Shown one piece after another: positions 33,885-41,480 of a stretch of DNA of 64,000 nucleotides (positions are counted from its first letter, which is position 1; each line of letters starts with the position of its first letter). The notes under the pieces were generated by a model, which saw nothing but the letters and a program-made list of their open reading frames with translations, had not been told where the DNA came from and made no database searches. The DNA comes from Xaviernesmea rhizosphaerae (GTDB lineage Bacteria; Pseudomonadota; Alphaproteobacteria; Rhizobiales; Rhizobiaceae). The position numbers and the translations under genes are program-made. The DNA lies in assembly GCF_001938945.1 (NCBI RefSeq), contig NZ_MKIO01000047.1, positions 1 to 64,000 of the forward strand, given 5' to 3'.

Positions 33885-34180
33885 CCGAAAATGTCCACTT
33901 CGGCCGCTTTAAGAGCCATTTTGCGGCGCTTTCGTTTGGGGCCCGGACGAAAGGCACCTGCCGACCTATCGATCAGCGCTTCGGCGTCTGTCCGGCGAAC
34001 CAAGGTACGCCCGCCCACCTTCACCGCATCGAGATCTCCGCGCCGAAGCAGATTGTAGATGTGGCCGCGAGACGCGCGAAAGAACTCAGCTGTTTCTGGA
34101 ATGGTCATCACCGGCCGCAGCTGGCTGTAAGCCTCAGCAGCGCGCGCGGTAGGCGAAGTGGTATTGCGGCTCAGCATCAT
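33881..34180 (-). CDS. AlpA-like/excisionase HTH protein
   Basis: The 99-aa product has the excisionase-type winged helix (MTIPETAEFFRASRGHIYNL, then DLDAVKVGGRTLVRRTDAEALI) and a basic tail (PGPKRKRRKMAL). AlpA-like proteins in P4-type satellites activate the integrase or the replication genes. GGAG lies 4 nt before the ATG. It is the first gene of the operon AlpA-hypothetical-primase and lies 80 bp from a cluster of repeated GTATGTC motifs. Confidence 0.8.
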   Translation of the reverse strand: MMLSRNTTSPTARAAEAYSQLRPVMTIPETAEFFRASRGHIYNLLRRGDLDAVKVGGRTLVRRTDAEALIDRSAGAFRPGPKRKRRKMALKAAEVDIFG

Positions 34181-34258
34181 CTTTCTCCATTTCTTGGAGT
34201 AAAGTGTCTGTAATGCCTAGATTTGTCAATCAAGAAATAATGCTAAGTCATTGATTTT

Positions 34259-34336
34259 ACGTATGTCATATGTATGTCTCCAGTATGCAACTAGTTTTAT
34301 GAAGGAATTCTGGGTGACATACGTGTGACATACATC
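34259..34336. repeat. Repeated GTATGTC/GACATAC motifs near attR (arm-type or operator sites)
   Basis: GTATGTCATATGTATGTC (34261-34278) and GACATACGTGTGACATAC (34316-34333) are inverted copies with 16 of 18 positions matching. Each contains two half-motifs. They lie 140-210 bp inside attR and upstream of the AlpA-like gene, so they may bind integrase arms, the AlpA-like protein or both. Confidence 0.5.
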
Positions 34337-34470
34337 CGGGATGGCGCATAATTACTGCGCTGAACCGACGCGGGCAGGGAGAAGGCTTCGGTGACGGCCG
34401 CGCCGAGTTAGGGTGCGGATTAGGGTGGCGCTCAAAACGCTTAAAATTCTGTAGGAAAATCAAGGTGAGA

Positions 34471-34484
34471 TGGCGGACAGAGAG
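34471..34484. repeat. attR: 14-bp repeat at the tRNA-Ser 3' end
   Basis: TGGCGGACAGAGAG is the complement of the tRNA's last 14 nt and matches 12276-12289. The tRNA gene is intact, as expected when the incoming att site restores the 3' end. Confidence 0.8.
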
Positions 34485-34560
34485 GGATTCGAACCCTCGA
34501 TACGCTTTCACGTATACACGCGTTCCAGGCGTGCGCCTTCAACCACTCGGCCACCTGTCC
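34471..34560 (-). tRNA. tRNA-Ser(GGA)
   Basis: The 90-nt minus-strand sequence starts GGACAGGTGGCCGAGTGG and ends with GTTCGAATCCC and the acceptor TCTGTCC, discriminator G and encoded CCA. The anticodon loop CTGGAAC gives GGA. The long variable arm (TATACGTGAAAGCGTATC region) is typical of tRNA-Ser. It is the integration target of the element. Confidence 0.95.
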
Positions 34561-34801
34561 ATCCTGTCATCCTCGGCCCTGGTTGAAAGGGGGCAAGGCG
34601 GGTGGCTGGCACCCGTTCGGCCGGTTCCCCGGCGGACGGGCGGATATATACCGATGATCTCGGCGAGATCAACTGCTTCGTGACAAGTTTTTGAACTCTT
34701 TGATCGTGGACGCGCAAAGGCTTGGGATTGTCTGGCGGCGGATGCGCTCCTATCTCTGGCAAGTGGCGGCAGTCGGGCGGACCAGGCGAGGGGCAAAGGC
34801 G

Positions 34802-35116
34802 ATGCGGTTCTTGATGCGGGTGATGAGTTTCCTCGCTTTGGTGCTTGCCGTCGTTCTGGCCACGGTCGACGCGCTGCAGTCCGTGGCGATCGGCGCGCCG
34901 CTGTTCATGCCGCTGGCGGAGGCTCTGGCCGGATTTGGACAGTCCGGGCTGGTGCTTGTTCAGGCGCTGGAGCGGCCGCATCCGGAAATCAGTGCCATCG
35001 ATCCGCTGTTGCAATGGGCGCTGTCGCAGCCGGCGTCGATCGTCTTCTGCGGCGTGTCGCTTCTCTTTTGGATGATCGGCTATCGCCGCCGGCCGGCGCG
35101 TGCCTCCTTCGCCTGA
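34802..35116 (+). CDS. Small inner-membrane protein with two membrane segments
   Basis: The 104-aa product has two hydrophobic segments (VMSFLALVLAVVLATVDAL and PASIVFCGVSLLFWMIGYRRR) with an amphipathic part between. This is a type found downstream of tRNA genes in Rhizobiaceae with no known function. The frame opens at 34691, but ATG 34802 directly precedes the first membrane segment and has a GAGGGG and AAAGG-rich leader. Confidence 0.65.
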   Translation: MRFLMRVMSFLALVLAVVLATVDALQSVAIGAPLFMPLAEALAGFGQSGLVLVQALERPHPEISAIDPLLQWALSQPASIVFCGVSLLFWMIGYRRRPARASFA

Positions 35117-35428
35117 CATGGTCTGAAAAGGGAAGAGGCGGCCGGACGGCTGCTTGAACCCTGGGACCGGACACCCCGCGTGCGATGCCCGGCAGAATGA
35201 TGGCTCCATGGATGAGGCTTTCGGTCCTGATAATCCTGCCGGCCTGACGCCGATGATCGGTTGGGGGCGGCAAGGGGCCGGCGATGTGCCGCCGGGCTGG
35301 AGGAGGAGCGGGCTATCGATGCCGGATCGTCTTTCCGTTCGCTGATCCCGTCTGTGTGCTTTTATCTTTTGCAAGGACCGGATCGCCCGATCCCGATGAA
35401 ATCACGAGAAACAAGAAAGGCTTGTGCC
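35117..35428. other. Gap before msrA
   Basis: I see no gene or clear regulatory motif here. It should contain the msrA promoter. Confidence 0.4.
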
Positions 35429-36076
35429 ATGCTGTTTTCCGAGCTGTTCAACAAGAAGATCGAAATGCCGGCGCCGAGTGCTGCCCTGCCGGGGCGCGAG
35501 GTGCCGATCGCGACGGCGGACATCCATTTCGTCAATGGCAAGCCGCTGCATGGCCCTTATCCGCAGGGCTTGAAGAGCGTGCTGCTCGGCATGGGCTGCT
35601 TCTGGGGCGCCGAGCGTCTGTTCTGGAAGATCCCGGGGGTCTATGTCACGGCGGTCGGCTTTGCCGGAGGTTATACGCCGAACCCGACCTATCGCGAGAC
35701 CACCACCGGGCTGACCGGCCATACCGAAGTCGTCCGCGTGGTCTATGATCCTGCCAAGGTCAGTTTTGCGGCGCTGCTCAAGACCTTCTTCGAGGAGCAT
35801 GATCCGACCCAGGGCATGCGCCAGGGCAATGATGTCGGCACCACCTATCGCTCCGCCATCTATGTCGAGGATGCGGCGGATCTGGAGGAAGCCAAGGCCG
35901 CGCGCGCCGCCTATCAGGCCGCGCTCGACGAAGCCGGCCGCCCGGCGCGCATCACCACCGAGATCGCACAGGCCGGCCCCTTCTTCTTTGCCGAAGAAGA
36001 GCACCAGCAATATCTGGCCAAGAATCCCGGCGGCTATTGCGGCCTGCGCGGCACCGGCGTGTCCTGCGCCCTGTAA
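35429..36076 (+). CDS. msrA: Peptide-methionine (S)-S-oxide reductase
   Basis: The 215-aa product has the MsrA active site GMGCFWGAERLFW (catalytic Cys in GCFWG), GFAGGYTPNPTY, TGHTEVVRVVYDP, the FFEEHDPTQGMRQGNDVGTTYRSAIY block, and resolving Cys in GYCGLRGTGVSC at the end. It repairs oxidised methionine in proteins using thioredoxin. The N-terminal 45 residues before the catalytic domain are normal for rhizobial MsrA. AAAGG lies 9 nt before ATG 35429; the frame extends further upstream without support. Confidence 0.95.
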   Translation: MLFSELFNKKIEMPAPSAALPGREVPIATADIHFVNGKPLHGPYPQGLKSVLLGMGCFWGAERLFWKIPGVYVTAVGFAGGYTPNPTYRETTTGLTGHTEVVRVVYDPAKVSFAALLKTFFEEHDPTQGMRQGNDVGTTYRSAIYVEDAADLEEAKAARAAYQAALDEAGRPARITTEIAQAGPFFFAEEEHQQYLAKNPGGYCGLRGTGVSCAL

Positions 36077-36088
36077 GATCTGTCGCAC

Positions 36089-36120
36089 CGAGCATCGGAC
36101 TGAATCCAGTCCGATGCTCG
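36089..36120. repeat. Perfect 13-bp palindrome with GAATCC loop
   Basis: Arms CGAGCATCGGACT (36089-36101) and AGTCCGATGCTCG (36108-36120) pair fully. It lies 12 nt after the msrA stop. The following sequence has only TTTT at 36124-36127, so it may double as a terminator. Its TCGGACT arm also occurs in the hairpin at 61711-61743, which suggests a dispersed palindromic repeat. Confidence 0.65.
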
Positions 36121-36360
36121 ACGTTTTCGCTTGCATCGAATTTCTCGGAAACCGGTTCCCCGTCTCGGTCCGCTGCGAGACGATGCCTGCGCGGCTGCCA
36201 TGTGCCGCTATGCGCGGGCCATGATCGTCCGCCCTCTGGCTGCCGACGATCATGCGGGGCTGGCAATTGAACCGCGACGTCCTTCGCGATAAACCTGACT
36301 TTATAAGAATAGTTTTCAGGGCGGCCCGTGCCGCTTTGTCAGGTGTGAAGGACGGTCGGC

Positions 36361-37254
36361 ATGGGCTTTCAGCCGCGCATGCACAATCGCATCGAAGGCT
36401 TCAGCATTTTGGGCGGGCTCAAGCGCCTGAGTTTCCCCGGCATGACGGCGGATCTCTGGGATGTCGCCTGCGCGCCCGAGGCCGGTGGCTTTTATCTGGG
36501 CGAGGATCCCCGCCTCTTCATCGTCCTCTCGGCCACCGGCGACGAACGGCGCAGCCTGCGGCTGTCGGCGCCGGGCCTGGAAGCGGCGGAGGCGGGGCCG
36601 AACCTTTCCCCCAGCCTCTCCTATGTGCCGGCAGGACTTGGTCTGCGCGGGGAGATGCGCGCCGTCAGGACGCTGCGCCATCTCGATCTTCATATTGGCC
36701 GCGAGGCGCTGGCCGAGCGTCTGGGCGAAGGGACCGATCCCCGCGCGCTGTCGATCCCGCGTCTTCTGCAGCCGAGCCCGGAGCTGCTGCCTGTCGCCCG
36801 TCTCCTGGCCGTCGAATGCGAGGCGGCGCAGCCTCTGCTGCCGCTTTATGCCGAAAGCCTCGCCTTGGCGCTGCTGATCGGCCTTCTGCGCCTGCCGGCT
36901 CCGGCGGCGCCTATGCGCGCGGGGCTCGCGCCCTGGGCCTTGCGCAGGGTCGTGGACTTCATCGAGACCCATTGCCAGCGTGCCATCCGGCTGGAGGAGC
37001 TGGCCGGTCTCGCCGGCCTGTCGCCCTCGCATTTCTGCCATGCCTTCAAGGCCTCGACCGGCATGGGCGCGCATCGCTACCAGATGGAGGCGCGGCTGGC
37101 GCGCGCAAGGACCCTTTTGAAGGCGGGCCGGCTGTCGATCAGCGAGATCGCTACGGAGACCGGCTTTGCCGACCAGGCGCATTTTACCCGCGCCTTCCGC
37201 CATCTCTCGGGCACCACGCCTGCCCGCTGGGCCCGCCTGCACCGGGACACCTGA
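36361..37254 (+). CDS. AraC-family transcriptional regulator
   Basis: The 297-aa product has an N-terminal sensor part and a C-terminal AraC domain: RRVVDFIETHCQRAIRLEELAGLAGLSPSHFCHAFKASTG (first HTH) and SISEIATETGFADQAHFTRAFRHLSGTTPARWARL (second HTH). AAGGA lies 9 nt before the ATG. It is followed 220 bp later by a TonB-dependent siderophore receptor on the same strand, a common pairing in which the regulator activates the receptor when its siderophore is present. The ligand is not readable from sequence. Confidence 0.88.
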   Translation: MGFQPRMHNRIEGFSILGGLKRLSFPGMTADLWDVACAPEAGGFYLGEDPRLFIVLSATGDERRSLRLSAPGLEAAEAGPNLSPSLSYVPAGLGLRGEMRAVRTLRHLDLHIGREALAERLGEGTDPRALSIPRLLQPSPELLPVARLLAVECEAAQPLLPLYAESLALALLIGLLRLPAPAAPMRAGLAPWALRRVVDFIETHCQRAIRLEELAGLAGLSPSHFCHAFKASTGMGAHRYQMEARLARARTLLKAGRLSISEIATETGFADQAHFTRAFRHLSGTTPARWARLHRDT

Positions 37255-37410
37255 ACGCTTGGCGCCAAGGACGGGCGGCCTTCGCGCCCGCTCCTGTCGC
37301 TGTTCATCTGCGGGCAGCTGTGCCGCCTGCGCCACAGTCGCGGGAAGGATCTCCGGCCATCGCAGGATCGCGCAAAAATCGCAGGAAACGACAAGCACCG
37401 CCTTTATTCC

Positions 37411-37425
37411 TGAGTTATGCGCTCA
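37411..37425 (+). promoter_or_regulatory. Candidate RirA (IRO) box before siderophore receptor
   Basis: TGA-GTTATGCGC-TCA fits the rhizobial iron-responsive operator TGA-N9-TCA bound by RirA. It lies 51 nt before the receptor ATG. A match of this short pattern in a 220-bp gap is about a 5 percent chance event, so the biological context carries part of the weight. Confidence 0.45.
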
Positions 37426-37475
37426 TCTTAATTCGGGCCGAACGCGGCCCTGGTCGAATGAGCGGATGCGGGACG

Positions 37476-39689
37476 ATGAACAAGCGGCAGGTCGAAATCT
37501 GGAAGACGGGCGTGGCATGGCTGGTTCTGGCCGTGGCGGGCCCTGCCATGGCGCAGGAGACTGAGGCGCCGCAGACTTTGAGCGGGCAGGCGCAGGAGAA
37601 GCAGGGACAGGCGACGGTGCTGGACACCATCACCGCCCGGGGCAGGGGTGATGCGACAGGCACCGGCCCGGTGGAAGGCTATGTGCCCAGGACCAGCGCC
37701 GCCGGCTCGAAAACCGGCGCCGATCTTGCCGACGTGCCGCAATCCGTCTCCGTCATCGGCCGTCAGGAGCTCGATGATCGCGGCGTGGTCACCAAGGTCG
37801 ACGAGGCCCTGCGTTACACGCCCGGGGTCACCACCCAGCCCTTCGGCACGGATGCCGACACGGACTGGTTCTATCTGCGCGGCTTCGATGCCACCCAGTC
37901 CGGCGTCTTCCTGGATGGGCTCAATCTCTATTCCTATGGTTTCGGCGGCTTCCAGATCGATGCCTATGCGCTGGAGCGCGTCGATGTGCTCAAGGGGCCG
38001 GCCTCGGTTCTCTATGGCGGCGCCAATCCTGGCGGCATCGTCGATCTCGTGCGCAAGCGGCCGCAGGACGGCACCACGCGGGAAGCGGAAATCGGCATCA
38101 ACAATTTCGGCAATGCCTTCTTCGGCTTCGACGTCAACGATAAGGCGGATGCTGCTGGTGCCGTCACCTACCGCGTGACCGGCAAGATCGCCGGCGGCGA
38201 GCAGGAGACCGATTACAGCAACGACCTGCGCGGCTTCCTGATGCCGCAGGTCACCTATCGGCCGGATGACGCGACAAGCCTGACCGTCTATGCGATGATC
38301 TCCAGCTTCAAGCAGCGCCATACAGGCAATGGCTTCCTGCCCTATGAGGGCACGGTCACCCGCGCGCCCTATGGTCGGATCGACCGGGATGCCTTCTTCA
38401 GCGAGCCTGATCTCGATACCGGCCGTGCCGACCAGCAGCTGATCGGCACCGAAGTCACCCATGAATTCGACAATGGCTGGCAGTTCAGCCAGAGCCTGCG
38501 CTATGCCCATCTCGATAAGCACGAGGTGATGTTCTACCCCTATGGCTACGTCAACACCACCGATCCGGCGAGCCCCCTCTATTACCAGCTGAACCGCATC
38601 GGTTTCGAGCATGACACAGCGGTCCATTCCTTCGCGGCGGACAACCGGCTGACCGGCACCTTCGCCACCGGTCCGCTGGCCCATGAGGTGCTCGTCGGTC
38701 TCGACTACAAGCATTACCGCATCGACCAGACCCAGGCGGTGCCGGCCTGGCCGGCGGCGGCGACGCCGATCGATCCCGTCGATCCGGTCTATGGCCTGCC
38801 GCAGCCGCCGATCAACGGCACCTATCTGGACCAGACGCTGACGCTCAGCCAGCTCGGCCTCTATGCCCAGGACCAGATCCGCTTCGGCAATGGCTGGCTG
38901 GTGACGTTGAACGGCCGGCAGGACTGGGTGAAGACGGAGTCCGATGCGCGGATCGGCACAAGCTATTCCGCCGATGACAGCGCCACGACCGGCCGCGCCG
39001 GTCTCGCCTATGAATTTGCCAGCGGCCTGACACCCTATGTCAGTGCCGCGACCTTCTTCAATCCGCTGATCGGCACGGCCTATGATGGCGGGGCGCTGAA
39101 GCCGGAAGAAGGCCATCAGATCGAGGGCGGCATCAAATATGCGCCCGGCTGGGCCGATGCGCTGATCACGGCCTCCGTCTTCCACATCGTCAAGCAGAAT
39201 GTCGCGCTCACCCGGCCGGACTTTCTGCAGGAGCAGCTGGGCGAGGTGACCTCGACCGGCTTCGAGTTCGAGGCCAAGGCCAATCTCACGCAGAACTGGC
39301 GGGCGCTCGCCTCCTATTCCTATACGGATCTGGAGATCACCAGGGATCTCAACGCCGATCTCGTCGGCAAGCGCCCCTATCTCATCCCCACCCATCAGGC
39401 CGCCTTCTGGCTGGATTATCTGGTGACCGACGGCGCAGCCGAGGGCATGAGCCTTGGCGCGGGGCTGCGCTATCAGGGCAAGTCCTTCGCCGACAATCTC
39501 AACCAGTTCGCGGTGCCGGATGCGGTTGTGGTGGATGCCGCCATCCGCTACGAAAAGCAGGGATGGGGCGCCGCGCTCAACGTCGCCAACCTGTTCGACA
39601 AGGATTATGTCGCCGGCTGCCAGGGGATCTACACCTGCGGCTATGGCGCCGGGCGGACGGTCACGCTGAAGCTCAGCAAAAAATTCTGA
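37476..39689 (+). CDS. TonB-dependent siderophore receptor
   Basis: The 737-aa outer-membrane receptor has a signal peptide (MNKRQVEIWKTGVAWLVLAV, cut after AMA), a plug domain (DVPQSVSVIGRQELDDRGV, LRYTPGV, FYLRGFD, ERVDVLKGPASVLYGGANPGGIV) and a 22-strand barrel ending in the aromatic residue of LKLSKKF. The plug phrases are those of FhuA/FoxA-type ferric hydroxamate receptors. A far longer open frame starts at 36252, but its first 400 residues are an out-of-frame reading of the AraC gene. ATG 37458 is an alternative start. A terminator follows at 39714. Confidence 0.93.
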   Translation: MNKRQVEIWKTGVAWLVLAVAGPAMAQETEAPQTLSGQAQEKQGQATVLDTITARGRGDATGTGPVEGYVPRTSAAGSKTGADLADVPQSVSVIGRQELDDRGVVTKVDEALRYTPGVTTQPFGTDADTDWFYLRGFDATQSGVFLDGLNLYSYGFGGFQIDAYALERVDVLKGPASVLYGGANPGGIVDLVRKRPQDGTTREAEIGINNFGNAFFGFDVNDKADAAGAVTYRVTGKIAGGEQETDYSNDLRGFLMPQVTYRPDDATSLTVYAMISSFKQRHTGNGFLPYEGTVTRAPYGRIDRDAFFSEPDLDTGRADQQLIGTEVTHEFDNGWQFSQSLRYAHLDKHEVMFYPYGYVNTTDPASPLYYQLNRIGFEHDTAVHSFAADNRLTGTFATGPLAHEVLVGLDYKHYRIDQTQAVPAWPAAATPIDPVDPVYGLPQPPINGTYLDQTLTLSQLGLYAQDQIRFGNGWLVTLNGRQDWVKTESDARIGTSYSADDSATTGRAGLAYEFASGLTPYVSAATFFNPLIGTAYDGGALKPEEGHQIEGGIKYAPGWADALITASVFHIVKQNVALTRPDFLQEQLGEVTSTGFEFEAKANLTQNWRALASYSYTDLEITRDLNADLVGKRPYLIPTHQAAFWLDYLVTDGAAEGMSLGAGLRYQGKSFADNLNQFAVPDAVVVDAAIRYEKQGWGAALNVANLFDKDYVAGCQGIYTCGYGAGRTVTLKLSKKF

Positions 39690-39713
39690 TCCTTTGCTGT
39701 CGACAAAAAGCAT

Positions 39714-39744
39714 GCTGCCCTTTCGGGGGCAGCGACATTTTTTT
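39714..39744 (+). terminator. Rho-independent terminator of the siderophore receptor gene
   Basis: GCTGCCC (39714-39720), loop TTTCGG, GGGCAGC (39727-39733), then GACA and seven T. Clear and well placed. Confidence 0.9.
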
Positions 39745-39960
39745 GACCAGTTGAGAAAAAATTTCGGATGTTTTTTGTTAGGAGCCATGCAAGGATGCCG
39801 GCCAGCCAGCGCCCCTGACGCGCGAAGTCCGCATGGCTGGGCACGCGGTTTCGCCAGTCCGTTCCATCGGGATCGGGGGATGCCAGGTCAGGCGACCGAG
39901 GGGTTCGCCTGTCTTCCGGCGTGGCCAAATACAGGATCCTTAGAACAACAGGGCTCAACG

Positions 39961-40953
39961 ATGAAAAAAACTCTCCTCGGTCTCCTGGCCTTTTCGCTGA
40001 TGTCGGGCGCCGCCTTCGCGGCCGATGTCAAGCCGGCGATCATCTATGATCTTGGCGGCAAGTTCGACAAATCGTTCAACGAAGGCGCCTTCAACGGCGC
40101 CGAGAAGTTCAAGACCGAAACCGGCACGGCCTATCGCGAGTTTGAAATCGCCAACGACGCGCAGCGCGAGCAGGTTCTGCGCCGCTTCGCCGGCGACGGC
40201 AACTCGCCGATCGTCATGGCCGGCTTCAACTGGGCGGCCGCGCTGGACAAGGTCGCGGCCGAATATCCCGACACCAAATTCGCCATCATCGACATGGTGG
40301 TGCAGCAGCCCAACGTGAAGTCGATCGTCTTCAAGGAGCAGGAAGGGTCCTATCTCGTCGGCATTCTCGCCGGCATGGCCTCCAAGTCCAAGACCGTGAG
40401 CTTCATCGGCGGCATGGACATCCCGCTCATTCACAAGTTCGCCTGCGGCTATGTCGGCGGCGCCAAGTCGACCGGCAAGGACGTGAAGACGCTGGAAGCC
40501 TATACCGGCACCACGCCGGAAGCCTGGAACGACCCGGTCAAGGGCGGTGAAATCGCCAAGTCGCAGTTCGCTCAAGGCTCCGACGTGGTCTATCATGCCG
40601 CCGGCGGCACGGGTGTCGGTGTTCTGCAGGCCGCTGCGGATGCCGGCAAGCTCGGCATCGGCGTCGATTCCAACCAGAACGGCCTGCAGCCGGGCAAGGT
40701 TCTCACCTCGATGCTCAAGCGCGTCGACGTTGCCGTCTACAATTCGTTCAAGAGCGCGGCCGACGGCAAATTCGAGCCCGGCATCTCGGTTCTCGGCCTG
40801 AAGGAAGATGGCGTCGGCTATGCCGTCGACGACAACAACAAGGCGCTGCTGACGCCCGAAATGACCGCCGCCGTCGAGAAGGCCAAGGCCGACATCATCG
40901 CCGGCACGGTCAAGGTCCACGACTACATGACCGACGAGGCCTGCCCTTACTGA
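39961..40953 (+). CDS. BMP-family ABC transporter substrate-binding protein (nucleoside)
   Basis: The 330-aa periplasmic protein has a signal peptide (MKKTLLGLLAFSLMSGAAFA) and BMP-family motifs: IIYDLGGKFDKSFNEGAFNGAEKF, PNVKSIVFKEQEGSYLVGILAGMASK, VSFIGGMDIPLIHKF, VYHAAGGTGVGVLQAA and GVDSNQN. BMP proteins bind purine nucleosides and related compounds for an ABC importer. The longer frame from 39694 has no support. It leads the nucleoside gene set, separated from the ATPase gene by slyX on the opposite strand. Confidence 0.9.
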   Translation: MKKTLLGLLAFSLMSGAAFAADVKPAIIYDLGGKFDKSFNEGAFNGAEKFKTETGTAYREFEIANDAQREQVLRRFAGDGNSPIVMAGFNWAAALDKVAAEYPDTKFAIIDMVVQQPNVKSIVFKEQEGSYLVGILAGMASKSKTVSFIGGMDIPLIHKFACGYVGGAKSTGKDVKTLEAYTGTTPEAWNDPVKGGEIAKSQFAQGSDVVYHAAGGTGVGVLQAAADAGKLGIGVDSNQNGLQPGKVLTSMLKRVDVAVYNSFKSAADGKFEPGISVLGLKEDGVGYAVDDNNKALLTPEMTAAVEKAKADIIAGTVKVHDYMTDEACPY

Positions 40954-41043
40954 CGAAGGGGATGCCCCGCGCGGCCTTTGCGGCCTGCGCGGGGCGCTCC
41001 TGTCACGATCCCGAAGGCTGGGGGGTGTTCATCCGCGGTCCGC

Positions 41044-41253
41044 TCAGTAGTGCGGCGGCCGGGTGATGGCAGGGGCATCGAGCGTCTGTTCTTCCAGAGT
41101 GAGGAAGCGTTCGGTCAGCCGCTCTAGCTTGGTGCGCATCTGCTCGACCGTCTTCCATTGTTCGGCAAGCTGTTCGGACAGCTCCTCGATGGTGCGGTTC
41201 TGATGGGCGACGGTCTCCTCCAGCGCCTGGATGCGGTCGGCTTCGGTCATCAT
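41044..41253 (-). CDS. slyX: SlyX family protein
   Basis: The 69-aa product is a short coiled coil (RIQALEETVAHQNRTIEELSEQLAEQW) ending in PPHY, the typical SlyX tail. Function is unknown. It is inserted between the binding-protein gene and the ATPase gene on the opposite strand, breaking the transporter cluster into two transcription units. Confidence 0.9.
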   Translation of the reverse strand: MMTEADRIQALEETVAHQNRTIEELSEQLAEQWKTVEQMRTKLERLTERFLTLEEQTLDAPAITRPPHY

Positions 41254-41480
41254 CTCACGGTCCTTCCTGTCTCAAGACAGCTGGCGGCGCGCCGTTGCGG
41301 GCAGAGGCAAAGCCGGGATCGGCGGCCTGTGACCTGTCGGGCGGAACAACGCTATCCTCTAAAAAATCAAGGCTTCCGCTTGCCGTTGCCAGGATAAGCC
41401 TTCTTATTGCTTTCATCGGATAAGGGTCCGGACGACGCGGGGCAAGGCGGACGGACGGCGCGCAGCGGAGAAGAGCTGTC

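Larger units (their letters stand above)
12276..34484. mobile_element. Integrative element in tRNA-Ser(GGA), phage-satellite-like
   Basis: The element is delimited by the 14-bp direct repeats, with a P4-type integrase just inside the left end and an AlpA-like protein, a primase-helicase and an iteron-like array toward the right end. In the excised circle integrase and AlpA genes would be neighbours, as in phage satellites. Phage-type genes (tail spike, tail fibre, HGG-motif protein, possible small terminase-like protein) fill the middle, but there are no capsid, portal or large terminase genes, so it is not a complete prophage. Cargo genes have lower GC and less biased codon use than the flanks. 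The satellite label is inference from layout. Confidence 0.75.

Noticed and set aside
34266..34511. 81-aa minus-strand frame
   Set aside because: It overlaps the 3' end of the tRNA and the repeated GTATGTC blocks and has no SD.
36296..36322. CCTGA and TCAGG inverted arms before the AraC gene as a RirA-type operator
   Set aside because: The spacing does not fit TGA-N9-TCA and the arms are short, so no known box is matched.
36252..37475. 1145-aa open frame joining an N-terminal 400 residues to the TonB receptor
   Set aside because: The first part is an out-of-frame reading of the AraC gene with Arg/Ala/Gly-rich low-complexity sequence. The receptor has its own signal peptide at 37476.
37428..39788. 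786-aa minus-strand frame
   Set aside because: Shadow of the siderophore receptor gene; no SD, no recognisable domain, and composition typical of antisense reading of GC-rich DNA.
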